A stretch of DNA of 64,000 bases. Origin: Allantophomopsis cytisporea (taxonomy: Eukaryota > Ascomycota > Leotiomycetes > Phacidiales > Phacidiaceae). The translations under genes were made by a program, and so were the position numbers. Of this stretch, positions 24,307 to 35,832 are shown piece by piece (position 1 is the first letter of the stretch; every line of letters starts with the position of its first letter). Location of the stretch: the NCBI GenBank assembly GCA_024752435.1, contig CP103028.1, forward strand, positions 434,001-498,000, given 5' to 3'. Under the pieces are notes generated by a model that saw only the letters and a list, made by a program, of their open reading frames with translations, was not told the origin of the DNA and made no database searches.

Positions 24307-25976
24307 ATGGGTACTCAAGCTGAAGGAGAAGTCGTCAAGTATGGCTTCAAGGAAAGAGTACGTCGATTTTACAGGGGAACTTTGTTCCAAGCCATTGTCC
24401 TCGGATTGGTTTCTTTCACACAGCCTGGAATCTGGACAGCTTTGAACAGTATGTTCACTCATCATCACGAGGTTATACATCTTACTGACTATTCTTCCAG
24501 GTCTCGGTGGTGGAGGACTCGCAAGTCCAACCTTTGTCAATGCATCAAATGTCATCACCTTCGCGTGAGTACTGTCCATCTCATCTCAGAGTCCCCAAGC
24601 TGACAGATCTAGTATCATGGTGTTCTTCTCGCCATTCTGCGGTGTCGTAGCTAACATGATCGGCTTGAAATGGGTACTCGTTTTCGGAACACTTGGTTAC
24701 GTCCCCTACTCAGCGGCATTGTACTGCAATAGCGTGTTTGGTACACAATGGTTTCTACTTTTTGGAGCAGCCACCTGCGGTTTCTCTGCTTCAGCCCTTT
24801 GGACAGCAGAAGCTGCGATTGCAGTAGGATATCCGGAAGCCGACCGTCGAGGATTCTACAGTAAGTCAACCACTTCCAATCCTCCAAGGATCTTAAGTGA
24901 CAAGTACTAATCTAATCGCCAATAGTCTCGATCTGGTTGACACTCAACAAACTCGGGTCTGTTATCTCCGGCGCAATTCAACTCGGTCTCAACGCAAATG
25001 GTTCCGAGAAGGGCTCCATCTCCCCAAAGACATACCTCGTACTCGTAGCTCTTCAATGCCTCGGTCTCCCCCTTGCGCTCCTCATCTCCCCCCCAGAGAA
25101 GCTCATTCGCGAAGATGGCCGCAAGCCAATATTCGCTAACTCAGGTGCGACATTCAAGAGCGGTGCGATCGAGTTCATGCGTATTTTCAAGAGAAAAGAA
25201 ATCGTACTGCTGTTGCCCATCTTCATCACTGAGCAGTGGTTGCAAACCTACAACGTAAGTCATCTATCCAAACATGTCTTCCCCTTCGCATGCTTGATGG
25301 GTATGTCCTAACAATTTGCAGGGTAACTTCTTGGCTGCGTACTTCACTGTGCGTGCGCGTGCTCTTGCCGGTTTCATCATTGCCATCATCGGTATGATAG
25401 TCTGCCTCCTTGTTGGCAGACTCCTCGATAGCAAGTCTGTCCGACGTAGCGTGCGTGCCAAGCTCAGCTGGTCCACAATCGTAGTCCTCTTCTTCTCCTC
25501 GTTCATCTGGAGTTTCATCATCCAGGCCAATTTCCAATCGCACGAAACAGATCTGGATTGGAACTCCCCTGATTTTGGACGTGGCGTTGGCAGTTATATC
25601 TGGTACAGGTAAGCTCAAGTCTAGTTATTCCCATTGTGAATAATATGCTGATTAGATATGTAGAATTGCATACGAGTCAGGAGGTGTATGGCTGTACTGG
25701 ATTCTGGGCACGTACGACGTAGGCGTCGATACTTTGGCACTTACAACTGGATTGTTGAGGAGTTGCGAGAGTTTGGGAAGTGCTTTCAGTTACGCTGTTG
25801 GAGCGGTGAACAGTGCAAGTCTCATGACGAACTTAATTGTCGGTGTTGTTGTCTTTGTTGCTTCCGTACCATCAGGCACTTGGGCCTCTTGGGCAGTTCC
25901 TGATTCGCTGGACGAAGGTACTTCTAGTGATGAGGAGGGCAGCATTGAGAACGTTGTCGAGGAACCCAAGGCCTAG
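24307..25976 (+). CDS. UNC93-like major facilitator superfamily membrane protein
   Basis: Polytopic membrane protein of the UNC-93/DUF895 branch of MFS, common in fungi and without an established substrate. Six exons: 24307-24448, 24501-24564, 24613-24860, 24926-25254, 25322-25608 and 25664-25976. Introns of 52, 48, 65, 67 and 55 bp are all GT-AG with consistent phase; the product is 460 aa. Signatures include the first helix AIVLGLVSFTQPGIWTALN, the turn SLGGGGLASPTFVNASN, LWTAEAAIAVGYPEADRRG and FYISIWLTLNKLGSVISGAI. About 11-12 hydrophobic helices and a short acidic Ser-rich C-tail (DEGTSSDEEGS) follow. The ATG at 24307 puts a short hydrophilic N-terminus before helix 1. Substrate and localisation cannot be read from the sequence. 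Confidence 0.92.
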
Positions 25977-27331
25977 ATAAAAATTGGGATGTATCGAGTT
26001 GCTTGGAATTAAAGATTATAGATACGAAAGAATTAGACTTGTTAAATATTCATCAGAAAACCACTAATAGCTGGCTAACTTCGTGCACTTAAAATATGTT
26101 CTTAGAGCCTTGATATTTTGTTCGACGGCCATCATGACTCCCTTATTGCCGGTAAAACGCAATACTTCTCTTTCTCAACATCTCATACAGTTTTAATCTT
26201 TCCTCTACCTTCCAGTATAGATTTAACAAATAAGTTAACCTATTGCATTTGTTCCTGCCGTCAAGATCCTATCAAGCATGAACAACTAACTGCGACACAG
26301 ATGCGAATGAGACCATGTACGTATGTACACATATCCAGCCAAAGCATTTCACCCATCATCAAAGGGAAGTAACGCAATATTGAAAACCTTCACGACTGGA
26401 GATATCGATTGGTGTGTGAAAATGCCAAAATTCATGAAAGATGAAGGAAAATTCCACCGTAGTCTGTAGCGACACTTGAATTGCTACAGAATCCCTCCAA
26501 ATTTTATCGATCTCCATGCGAGCCATCGAAACTTCGATTTCTCGTAGCTATAACGTTGAAGGTAATCTCGTCGATATAAACATCCCTTCGTGTCGTGTAA
26601 TGTTGTGCGCAGTCTATTCATACGCCTGAGCATAACATTCAAGAGCGCTCATGGAACCCAATTCCATGGATGATAGCCTTGTCGTAGATACAACCCCGGC
26701 AGATACAGTCAGCATGCAACAGATCTGACCGTAGATATTTCCCGAGTCCCATGCAAGATATGCAGTGAGGTGGGCTTTGCAGGAGATGGGAAAGGGGCAG
26801 GGGAGGGGCACACTGCACAGAGATCGAAAACGCTCCCTCGGGTCCACCCTACCTTCTTCGAGCCCAGCCCCTGCGAACTCAAGGCAGACTAATCCACCGA
26901 GCACCGTCTACCATCGTAACATCTGGATCATGCTGACGAGATCTCGTATTGGATACTGGCTTCTGTTATCGAAACTCCAACTCCCAGCGTCCAGGAGATA
27001 CTGAGTATCGTCAGTCTGTGCCAGAGACCAACATATCACATAACCTAGATCATATAACCTCAGTTTGATCACGGATACTACCCTGTGGCACAGCTAACCT
27101 CCTACTGGTTCATATACTCCGTCCTGTCTACGCCTTATCTTCCCGTATTTGCGCCCTAGAGATCGCTTCATAGTATTCACATAATTGTCCTCTTATGCGT
27201 TGATTACGTAGGCTAAAGAGCAGCTTTGACTCGACGCCTATTCCAACTCAAAATTATTTTGTATAAAATAGTTTTAAAAATACTACTAGAAAGTCAGAAT
27301 AATTTTATACAAAATTATTCTAATTCTACTA
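25977..27331. other. Intergenic region up to the transposon
   Basis: No gene supported. The last ~90 bp before the transposon are very AT-rich and contain an inverted repeat (separate entry). Confidence 0.55.
27251..27319. repeat. AT-rich inverted repeat flanking the transposon insertion
   Basis: Arms at 27251-27270 and 27301-27319 share the perfect 14-bp core attttgtataaaat (27256-27269) with its complement attttatacaaaat (27302-27315), separated by 32 bp. Similar AT-rich sequence resumes beyond the transposon's right end (about 29190-29230), so the Fot1-like element seems to have inserted into an older AT-rich repeat or MITE-like sequence. Confidence 0.65.
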
Positions 27332-27377
27332 ACGTAGTGTATAGGCTACTCGGCCAGTCCGGCTACTCGGCCACTTT
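27332..27377 (+). repeat. Left terminal inverted repeat of the Fot1/Pogo element
   Basis: Begins acgtagtgtat and contains the 13-mer ggctactcggcca twice, separated by gtcc. Confidence 0.93.
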
Positions 27378-27379
27378 AT

Positions 27380-29089
27380 TCAATTGATTCTATGAGAACG
27401 AGTCCTACGAGCTACACTTTCCTCCAATTCTGATTCTGAGTCTGTCAATAGCTCCACAATTGACTCCTGATCCTCTTCATCTCTACTTCCAATGATTGAT
27501 GCATTGCGTGGTCGACCACGCCGTCGCTTGGCTACCGGTGCTGAATTATAGGATTATACAATATCCAACACTTCTTGAGTAGAATATACAAATTGACCTT
27601 CTAAATCAATACGCTTTCCTCTTGTACGCTTCTTCCGGGTCTGTAGAATTTCCAACATATCCTTGTTCTCCCTTCGTAGTATTGTAAGCTCTGCATTTTG
27701 ACTTTCAACTTAGCGTGTAAAGCGCTTTGTATATCTTTGAGTAGGAGATGCCGGTGATTCTCTACTTTGGAGTATAATATGAAATACTAAGTTGGATTGG
27801 TGTAGTATAGTACCGTCTGGAGGAGAGCTATATAACAAAGAGAGGTCTAAGCTTATAGAATTTCTAAAAAGTTTAGGTGTTATTGGTCGGTCTAGTTGGT
27901 TTATTGGCAAGCTTCGAAGGACTTTATTTTCTGGAAATAGGCTTAACCCGGCTCCTTGCTATCTTTTAAGGATATTAGAGGTTGATAGAGCTTATATACA
28001 AATACACATATAGATTTCTAGCTACTTAACTCTTTGAAATCTTGTTGTTCCAACTCTTGAGTACCGATCGACTTCCTTAGCATAGTATTTCTTAAGCGGT
28101 CTGTAAACACCAACATCTAACGGCTGTAGAAGATAAGAACAGTATAGTAGAAGAATAAGTATATCGATGTTATTCTCTATATAGAGTATAATAAGATTGC
28201 CTGTAATATAACTAGAATAGCTATCTATTATCAAAAGTCGAGGTAAATTACCTGCGATTTTGCAAGACTTAGGTTTAAAAACCTTATATAGCTATTCAAA
28301 ACTATAGCTATTAAAGGACCAACTACTCGAGCTAGTTGAAAAGTACTACTCTTTAGATGCGTTTGGCGGAATCTACTTAGTATTAGTATATTTACCTTTA
28401 AATATAACTAATAGAAGTAAAGTATCCCCTACTGTATTAATACACTCTAAAACTATTATCTACTCTTGTTTTCCTGTAGTTACCTTCTAGTTCGATTTCT
28501 AGATAGAATCGACTATAATACAGGTAGACTAAGTAGCTCCAACAACAAACCTAGTCTCGTCTATATTATATATATTGCAGAGCATATAGTTCTTCTCCTT
28601 GCATTGTATCCGAAATGTAGAATACTACGCTCTAATTTTCTCTGGAGTAGCTTCTTTATACCTACAAGCTTCTAGTTGACGCGAATAGACTCCTTTTAGT
28701 GTTTTATGCCGTTCTAAGAACCTATATAGCTATACGTAGCCTATAATAGGTGTTTCTATAGGTTCGTTGACGCATTTTAACGCGTAAGTTACGCGATTTT
28801 CGAGGATCTCTTGAGCTATTTCCTTTAATAACGCAGGAGATATAGGGAATCCGGTTACTGTCAGTCGCTTTACCCATCGTACAAGAGTATTCTCTTCAGG
28901 TTTAGTTAAAATCTGTCGGTGTTCATTGGCTTGAGCGCGTGTAAGCTTCCCTTTGACACGGTCACCCAATGTTGACCGGGGAACTTGAAAGTGGTGTGCA
29001 GCCTTCCTTATTGACTGGAACTTATTGTTATTGAGTGCTAGAATAGCGGCTTGAATGCGCTCTTCATTCTGGGCAGAGTTTTGATTCAT
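27380..29089 (-). pseudogene. Decayed Fot1/Pogo transposase
   Basis: The reading frame starts at ATG 29089. About 119 residues are intact: a Psq-type helix-turn-helix (NKFQSIRKAAHHFQVPRSTL) and a CENP-B-type HTH (LVRWVKRLTVTGFPISPALL). Further on the DDE domain is recognisable but broken. A first-Asp block reads as YNIDETRF and is soon followed by a stop; a block resembling VDSxxKSNxKVTxG carries stops at x; the IIDSYSSYITG block holds the second Asp and LLQPLDVGV the third. The last ~50 codons recover good quality, with an AT-hook (KRRRGRPR) and an acidic tail, ending at TGA 27382-27380. Several stops correspond to CAG or TGG codons turned into TAG, i.e. CpA-to-TpA changes on one strand or the other. 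The copy cannot encode a functional transposase. Confidence 0.9.
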
Positions 29090-29141
29090 AATTTTATTGA
29101 TGTGGTGAAGTTATAAGAGCTATTGTACGTCATAATATATC

Positions 29142-29187
29142 AAAGTGGCCGAGTAGCCGGACTGGCCGAGTAGCCCATACACTACGT
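29142..29187 (-). repeat. Right terminal inverted repeat of the Fot1/Pogo element
   Basis: Reverse complement of the left repeat with one mismatch (tatggg here, tatagg on the left). Confidence 0.93.
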
Positions 29188-29654
29188 TACTATAAAATCA
29201 AAATAATTTTAAATTTATAATATTGATTCAGATAATATACTAGAACTAGGAATTGCGTACCTCATTATTTGTTATTACTGTTTTTTGTTGCACTAGGCAG
29301 TTCCGGTTGGCCATCGAGTTACATATCATACAAAAGTCATCTAAACTGAATCACACATACAACTTTGTTGGTGACAGTTTATTTGTGAGCTGACTTAACA
29401 AGAGTAGGGCCTCACACAGAATGGGTCACATAACCAGAAGACAACAATCAAGAATCTATACACGATGCTTCATTATAGTATAGGGTATGGTTCATATATA
29501 CATCCAAAACACGCCAAAGTACTCGTTTCCCACTTTCCTTTGTATCCAAGCCAATCCATCCCGCGCCATGCCAGCATCGCTATCATACAGATCTAATGGA
29601 CATCCGAAACTCCTTCATTCCCTAAACCGAAAAAAACACAACACGTATAAGCGT
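29188..29654. other. Intergenic region, AT-rich next to the transposon
   Basis: About 100 bp of AT-rich sequence after the transposon end, then ordinary sequence that should include the 3' UTR of the permease. No gene seen. Confidence 0.6.
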
Positions 29655-31313
29655 CTACTCAGCAGCAAGAGCATCCTTGACTTCAAAGTCCTCCTCAGCG
29701 CTCTTCTTCTCAGGAATAGACGACGCAGACGCAGGGGCCATACCGAAAGTCTCGCCGTTCTGCAGAGCCTCGGCATCGATAATGGGGCCAGAGAAGTTCT
29801 TGCGGCCGTCGACAAACCACTGGATAGTGGCGATGACGAGGACAATGAAGAAAGCGACGACACAGTAGTTCATGTTGGAGCCGGTGACCGGAAGGTCGGG
29901 TGGGAAGACGAAGAGGACGGTTGTGACAATGACATAGGCGAGGCCGATCAGGTTCGCGATCCAGCCGAGTGGGCCGGGCAGCACGAAGTGGCGCGATGGA
30001 AGCATCTTGCGGCCGCGAAGGACGTTCACGCCAATTGGCATACCGTAGGATACACCAAGGGCTACGACGGATGCGGAGATGATTGCGTTGAATGCTGCGC
30101 TCGATCCAAGGAAAATGCAGCCGAAGATCACGACGAGGGCGGTTGTAAGGTATAAGGCGTTAAGGGGAAGGTCAAGGGTTGGGTGGACACGTGCAAAGAC
30201 GCGGGAGAATGGAAGACCACCATCACGGGCGAAGGCGTAGGTCATGCGGGAGGAGGTGGTCATGATACTGATTGTTGCGAAGAGGAGACAGACAAGGGGG
30301 AAGCTGGTTAATAATTAGTATGTACTATGGAGATGGGTGTTGGGGGTCTAGACTTACATAAGAAGACAGATGGATCCAGCCTTGCTTGAGGTGGCATTGT
30401 AGAAGATAGCGAGAAGTGGACCAGCGCTGGATTCAATGACATCGTCGATGTTACCGGCAACGAAAAGGAGAACAGTAAGGAAGACGAATCCAGTACCGAC
30501 ACCAATGGCGACACAGGCAATCATGATTTTTGGTCCTTCAACAGCGGCATTTGGGATTTCCTCGATCATGTGGGCTACGGCATCGAAACCGGTGAGACCC
30601 AAACCTCCCTGCAACAAGCCCAAGAGCCAAGCAATTCCGTCTGGCCATCCAGTCTCGTTGATGAACTCGCGGAAGACGAAGTCACCAGAGGAGTAGTTTG
30701 GTGCAGCACAGGCGAGGACGGTAATAGAGATGATGGCGAATCCAGCAATGCTCCAGATGAAGGCTCCCTTGGTGACATGAGGAAGGGTAGCAGTAGCAAA
30801 AGTGTTGATGAGGAAAGCGACGAGGTTGTATCCAATGTAGATAAGGAATTGATGCCAGGCCTGGGGCTCATAGTTTGGGTTCATGAAGCTGATGATACCG
30901 ACGATCAACTGGCTTCCCAAAAGACCACCGGAAGCAACCAGAGCAATCCAGCCACCAACGTTGATCCAACCGGTGATCCATGAGAGGATTGGTACCCACT
31001 TCTTCCAAGCAATAACAGCAACCCAATGGTATTGTCCTCCAGCAGTCGGGTAGGCCGAAAGGAATTCGGCAAGAGAGGCAGCCAAAGCAAGGTTACAGAC
31101 ACCAGCAGTGACCAAACCCCAGATGACGGAGGTTGGACCTCCAGATGGCAGGGCAAGTGACAAACTGGCGGAGAGAGCAGTCCAAGAGTTGAGAATAGCG
31201 AATGCAAGACCAAGCATAGCCAGAGATGAGAAGTTTCGCTTCAGTTCGCGTTGGTGGCCCAAGGCCGCCAGTTGGGCGTCCTCCTCGACATTGCGAGAAT
31301 GATCCGCCGCCAT
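29655..31313 (-). CDS. Amino-acid/choline/GABA permease (APC superfamily)
   Basis: Plasma-membrane proton symporter of the APC amino acid-choline transporter group (UGA4/HNM1 type). Exon 1 is 31313-30358; exon 2 is 30303-29655. The 54-bp intron (gtaagt donor, ctaat branch, accag acceptor) is in phase; 534 aa. Features are a hydrophilic N-terminus with LKRNFSSLAMLGLAFAILNSW entering TM1, about 12 hydrophobic helices, EFLSAYPTAGGQYHW and LTGFDAVAHMIEEIPNA in the middle. TSSRMTYAFARDGGLPFS, a hallmark of this group, follows the intron. The C-tail is Lys/Glu-rich (EKKSAEEDFEVKDALAAE) and may be a ubiquitination or sorting region. Substrate among GABA, choline, polyamines or other amines cannot be decided from sequence. 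The next recognised gene upstream is more than 2.5 kb away. Confidence 0.93.
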
Positions 31314-33849
31314 GATTCCTTACAGCCCAAACAAATAAATGGAAGGGAGAAGGAGGAGGGGGGAGGGGGGAGAGAATGAAGAGGTCAGAAATGAAGTTCG
31401 TGGAGTAGTGACCTACGACGCTGACTTGAAGATTTCTTTTTTATTTTGTGCGGTGGTCGTTGCATACTTAAATGAGTTGCGGATGGACGATCTGGACCAG
31501 ACCTGGGAGAGTTTGACGAGGTGGTATGTGCCAGAGAGTCAGACTAGTGCTAGGATTGAAGGGGGAGGAAGTGCTACTGCTACTGATAGCGTGAAGGGCG
31601 TGAAGGGTCCAGTGGACCAATCTGAGTGAATGAGCGGGGAATTGATCGCGCTGATGAGCCTCTAGAATTGGTCACTAATATTACTTACTGTACACAGTGA
31701 GGCGCGCATAAGTACTATGATATGCAAAATGATGGCCGGCCGGGCCTCAGCCTTTGGTGACAGAGGGATGAATTGCGGTAGCGATGAAACTCCATGCCGA
31801 CAAGAGCAAAGTGTGAGGCGCTTGGTGTGCCTTTACGTCCGCACGGTCGAAGCTTGTATGCAACGGAGAGAGAAGAAGGACGATACTATTTTCTCATGCA
31901 GAATAGTCATACGGCAGAAATTGCTACTGTATGGTGGTTGTTGTTATCAGGACGAATTGAATGGTCCCGGTACAGTACCAGTTTTGCTGTGGCTTTGGTA
32001 TTCGGATTGAGATGGCTGGCCTCATGCGTTTTCATTCATTCGTTCATCCATCTATCCAATTACCATTTCCTCAATACGGTACCACCCACGAATGACATAT
32101 TGATGTGTAATCCATGGCACGGTACACAGTCCAGTACAGCAGTGATGAAAAGTAAGAGGAAAAGAAAAGAGACGGAGGAACAAGAAGATGGAAAAGATCA
32201 TCTGCATACCCAAGTCGGATTATCATAGCACGACACGAAAAAGACAGTAATCATGCCTGCAAGCTTACTTTGCCACGAGACAACGCCCATCATCTCTGAA
32301 CCATGAACACACCCGAATACTACTCACCTCCGTGACCTGCACTGACGGCCAACACCGAACCTACGTGAAATAGCGAATGGCAAGTCACTAAAGGGAGTAA
32401 AGGCCGTGGTGGGTCCGCCAGTCTGTGCCAGTCGTGCCAGTTGACAGAGAAGAATTACACTAAAGTCATCGATATCGGCGTCTACAGCGCGCCCCCGGAC
32501 CCGACACACCAAAAAGGCCCCTCTTTCGTTGTCCATGTTTCTGATACGACAGATATGCTAAAGGACACAGACGAAAGAAAAGTATGGAGTACATAAAAAG
32601 ATATTGCAACCATTCGCACATTGAATCGGAATCTGCATGTCTTTTGCGTCAGCACATTGAATGGAATCGGCCCAGTCCGTCGCGCATACCCAATGACAGG
32701 ATTTATGATTTTGAGGGTCCAATCTTTTGTGGAGTTCCATCACCACCGTATCATATCAGAGAAGACACACTCAGGTACGGAGATGATTCCCATCGATACC
32801 ATGTGAGTCTGCAGGAACCAGCCCATGGAAATGAAATGGAATGGTCATAGGGCGGAAGTTCAGGCTGAGGTTGAGGCTCGTGGCGTCATTGAGGGACTTC
32901 AAGCCCCCAATCCACCGTGAAGAACACAAGGGTAATGGATGCAGCGGGAAGTCCACACAAATGATACCGATACACAGGCACACACGGCACACGGCGCTTT
33001 TGAGTTGAGGTTGAAAAGTCGGAAAAGTCAAAATGTGAATGAAGGCTGAAGGCTGAAGACTGAGGCTGACAGTCACTTGGTAATAGGTAAGGTAAGGCAA
33101 GGTCTGAACCTATTTTACACAAAAGTCCCGACAGTCCGAGTAAGGGCCGCAACACCGTACTGTACTGTAGCTTCTGCACATAAACCGTGTGCGCCGTTAA
33201 CGCGCGACCGAGGAAACTATTTCATAGGCCGATGGCGTTAAGGGCGCTTTTGCAAGGCGAACCGCGAGCTAAGATACATACTCCAGATTACCTTGCCTAT
33301 CTACATAATTAGTACAATCTGGGGCTCCAGAATCCCTACGAGAAGAAATACGCGCCGTCAATTACTGGTGACGAAGGTGAGGAGATTCGTTTGTTGATAG
33401 GCTTGGGTCCGGAGCGGAGTGTTGTGCTGTGAATTGAAATCAAAGACATAATAACGGTGGACCACCAGGTGGCAGAGGCAGATGGAGGTTTTGTGTTGAA
33501 GCGAGGATGTGCAAGTTGTATAAGTTGTATGAGTTGTACAAGTACGTAATTATGTATACATCGTGAATGAATGCATTCACCATCGACTTCGAATATGAAA
33601 TCCCACATCACAAAGTCCCTAGCCAAATATAAATATCCCCAAAACAGCTCAACAACAATATAAACCCCGCTAGACAGAATCCTAACCTTCCAGCACCCTC
33701 TCCACCAACCATCACAAGCAGCAGACCAACAACACATACAATCCAAAATTTCACCCGCAATCCAACCCCTCCCCAAGAAATCGAAATAGAAACTCCCCAA
33801 AAACCCCAAGACTAACCTCCCAGCCAACAAACCTACCAGACTTCAACAC
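31314..33849. other. Intergenic region upstream of the permease
   Basis: 2.5 kb. GA-rich directly upstream of the permease start (about 31340-31400), then mixed sequence with several copies of GGTACAG/GGTACC-like stretches. Short frames on both strands could not be tied to any gene. Confidence 0.5.
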
Positions 33850-34114
33850 ATGATCACTACCGACGTCAACCACGAAGACACCGCCAAGGAAAGGCGCCAA
33901 CAAGCTTTCCAGCGCAGACGCAATAGCCACACGCACGCGCGCCCAGCAACCCCCATCTTCGACGACGCGCGCCGCACCCCCATGCTCGCCACTCCAGAGG
34001 TCGAGATAAGCTTTGTGGCACCGGAGAGCAAATCAAGGTAAGGCGCGTGGAGATCGTCGGGGCTGGCCATGAAGGAAGGGGATGTACGATAGGGCTGAGG
34101 GGAGTATCACGTGA
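33850..34114 (+). CDS. Possible small hypothetical gene
   Basis: An ATG at 33850 follows a promoter-like stretch (TATA-like tataaa at about 33660, long C/A-rich leader, CTTCAACAC just before ATG). The frame encodes a basic, polar peptide (ERRQQAFQRRRNSH, FDDARRTPMLATPEVE). Read straight through it is 63 aa, ending at TAA 34039-34041. That TAA lies inside a GTAAGG donor-like site, and splicing 34038-34092 (55 bp, gatag acceptor) gives 69 aa. No family recognised. Overlapping minus-strand frames are possible too. Confidence 0.3.
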
Positions 34115-34404
34115 GTTTGTATTCACTTCGTCAAGAGTGCTTTGTGCTTTGGTGCTTTTGTTGCGTTTGTTTTCCCTGGGGGATTTTGTGCTGGCTGGTT
34201 GGCGGGGCGAACTGAGAGTGGGTGGGAATCATTTTGTGGAGTTGGGATTGGTGTGCGGTTTGTGAAAAGTTGAGATGAAGGTATTGTGAATATTTATTAT
34301 TTGTCTTTCTTATTCTACTTGCCATGGCGCGGGCGCGTTTTATATAGGTATCAAACAGATTGGGAAATACAGCGAAAGAAATAAAGCAGGTGCCAACACA
34401 GCAA
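34115..34404. other. Short intergenic stretch
   Basis: Downstream of the histidine phosphatase gene, probably its 3' UTR. Nothing else seen. Confidence 0.5.
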
Positions 34405-35832
34405 TCATTTGTCATTCCCACAGATGCCGTCAAAGTCCCCGTACTTCTTCATTCCTTCGGTGATGATCTCTGTGAACATGTCCACACTACAGCTGGCACC
34501 AGGTCCATCCTGGCACGCGGGAATGGGTCGGGGACTGCTATTCGCAATGATTCTGATGTACTCTTTCACACCGGAGTCTTTGAACGGTGTGCAAGTCAAC
34601 TTCTCGATGCCGATATGACCCAAGAACGGGATGAGATCGGCCATTCTCCACGAGCGGCTCCAGTTGATCCTGTTAGTGGGGAATTCCTCTCGCGCGGCAT
34701 TAGACGAGTTGAACAAGCCCAGCGCAGTAGCAATGAACGGAGGGACTTCGCGGTGCGTGAAGCTGATAAAGAAACGCTGCCCATCGTCGTCAGGAACCCC
34801 CGAATCAGAGTGCTCGGGACTGTGGAACTTGGTCATCAGCTGCGACGTGGTATTCAACCATGGAAAGCCGAGGTATGGTGAGAGGGGATTTCCCGGTCCA
34901 ACCATGGCATGATACTTCATGTCCCATGCATACTCGTATGCCATCCATTCAGTGTCTGTGAAGACATCACAGATAGCGCTAATTTTACCAGTGATAGCGG
35001 ATTCGTATCCGCATAACTGTTGCAAACCCACGATATCCCTCTTCGTCAGTTCCACCGGTGAAAACTCTTGGAGGCGTGCAATAATGGGCGCAGTATAGTA
35101 CTCGGTGAAGACATCCTGTTCTTTGTCGCCTGGCTCCTTGGTAAAGGCGTCGCATGCCTTGTGTGGCACTTGGGCGTGAAAGGAAGAGTTTAGGTTGATC
35201 TCAACGACTTCGACCTGCTGTGGGAAAACAGCTGCAAAGGCAGCTGCTGTGTCCTGTGTGCGAGATTTCTTGTCGGCGTAAATACGTTTGGTTGTTGGCA
35301 CCAACTTCGGGTATCTTGAGAGGAGATGTTTTCCGACTTTAGCGGAGTCTTTTTTCCCCTGAGGGGTTATTTCTTCCAACTGGTTGTCGGGATCTGTGAT
35401 TGGAGTTGTCCATTTGTCGAAGAATGATAATGGCCCTTCCCAACCCTTTCGTTTCTTGCCAGATAGGGCATATGTGGAGTCTAGCTTCTCGAGAAACGGC
35501 TCGATGTATTTTTCATAGTCGTCATCATTGGCATAGATGGCCGCATGGCGAACGAGGTAGGATGCTGCTGTAACCTCGCAATTGATAGGAGCCTGGTGGT
35601 TGAGACCCGAGCCTATGGCCTGTAGAGAAAGACATCAGTATCAATTCTCTCGCGAAAATGAAGTAAAGATACATACATCAAAGTATGGACTAATTCCAGG
35701 CAAGTGCAACAGTGCATCAAATTCATATCCTTGGCTATGGGATTGCGGCCTCAGATTCAGAGGGATTTGGGAAGCAGTGACAGCCGTCGCCAGCGTCAAA
35801 AAAGCAGACAACTGGCCGAATTGTTGAAACAT
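34405..35832 (-). CDS. Secreted histidine phosphatase (acid phosphatase-like, variant active site)
   Basis: Branch-2 histidine phosphatase (phytase/acid phosphatase fold). Exon 1 is 35832-35677; exon 2 is 35619-34405; the 57-bp intron (gtatgt donor, ctacag acceptor) is phase 0; 456 aa. The first ~20 residues form a signal peptide (LSAFLTLATAVTA), so the enzyme should be secreted or enter the vacuole or wall. The RHGxRxP motif is replaced by SYLVRHAAIYAND (Arg76, His77, Ala78), and the usual His-Asp acid site by FISFTHREVPPF (His341-Arg342-Glu343). A subset of fungal histidine phosphatases shares this arrangement, as far as I recall. Several Cys probably form disulfides (Cys66 and C-terminal ones). 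The ATG at 35832 gives the signal peptide; an upstream in-frame ATG would add 18 residues. Substrate unknown. Confidence 0.85.

Larger units (their letters stand above)
27332..29187 (-). mobile_element. Fot1/Pogo-type (Tc1-mariner) DNA transposon, 1,856 bp
   Basis: The element is bounded by 46-bp terminal inverted repeats (27332-27377 and 29142-29187) that differ at one base, and by TA dinucleotides on both sides (27330-27331 and 29188-29189), the target duplication of this superfamily. Its length matches Fot1-type elements (about 1.9 kb). Inside, on the minus strand, lies a decayed transposase. The middle is strongly AT-enriched with stops at former CAG and TGG codons, as expected of repeat-induced point mutation. 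Both ends and the N-terminal coding part are much less altered. It sits between the UNC93-like gene and the permease and interrupts neither. Confidence 0.93.

Noticed and set aside
27710..28013. ORFs of 66 and 73 codons inside the transposon
   Set aside because: They arise from the AT-rich, mutated transposase region and match no accessory protein.
34360..34912. Plus-strand ORFs of 173 and 93 codons opposite the histidine phosphatase
   Set aside because: Antisense shadows of a conserved gene.
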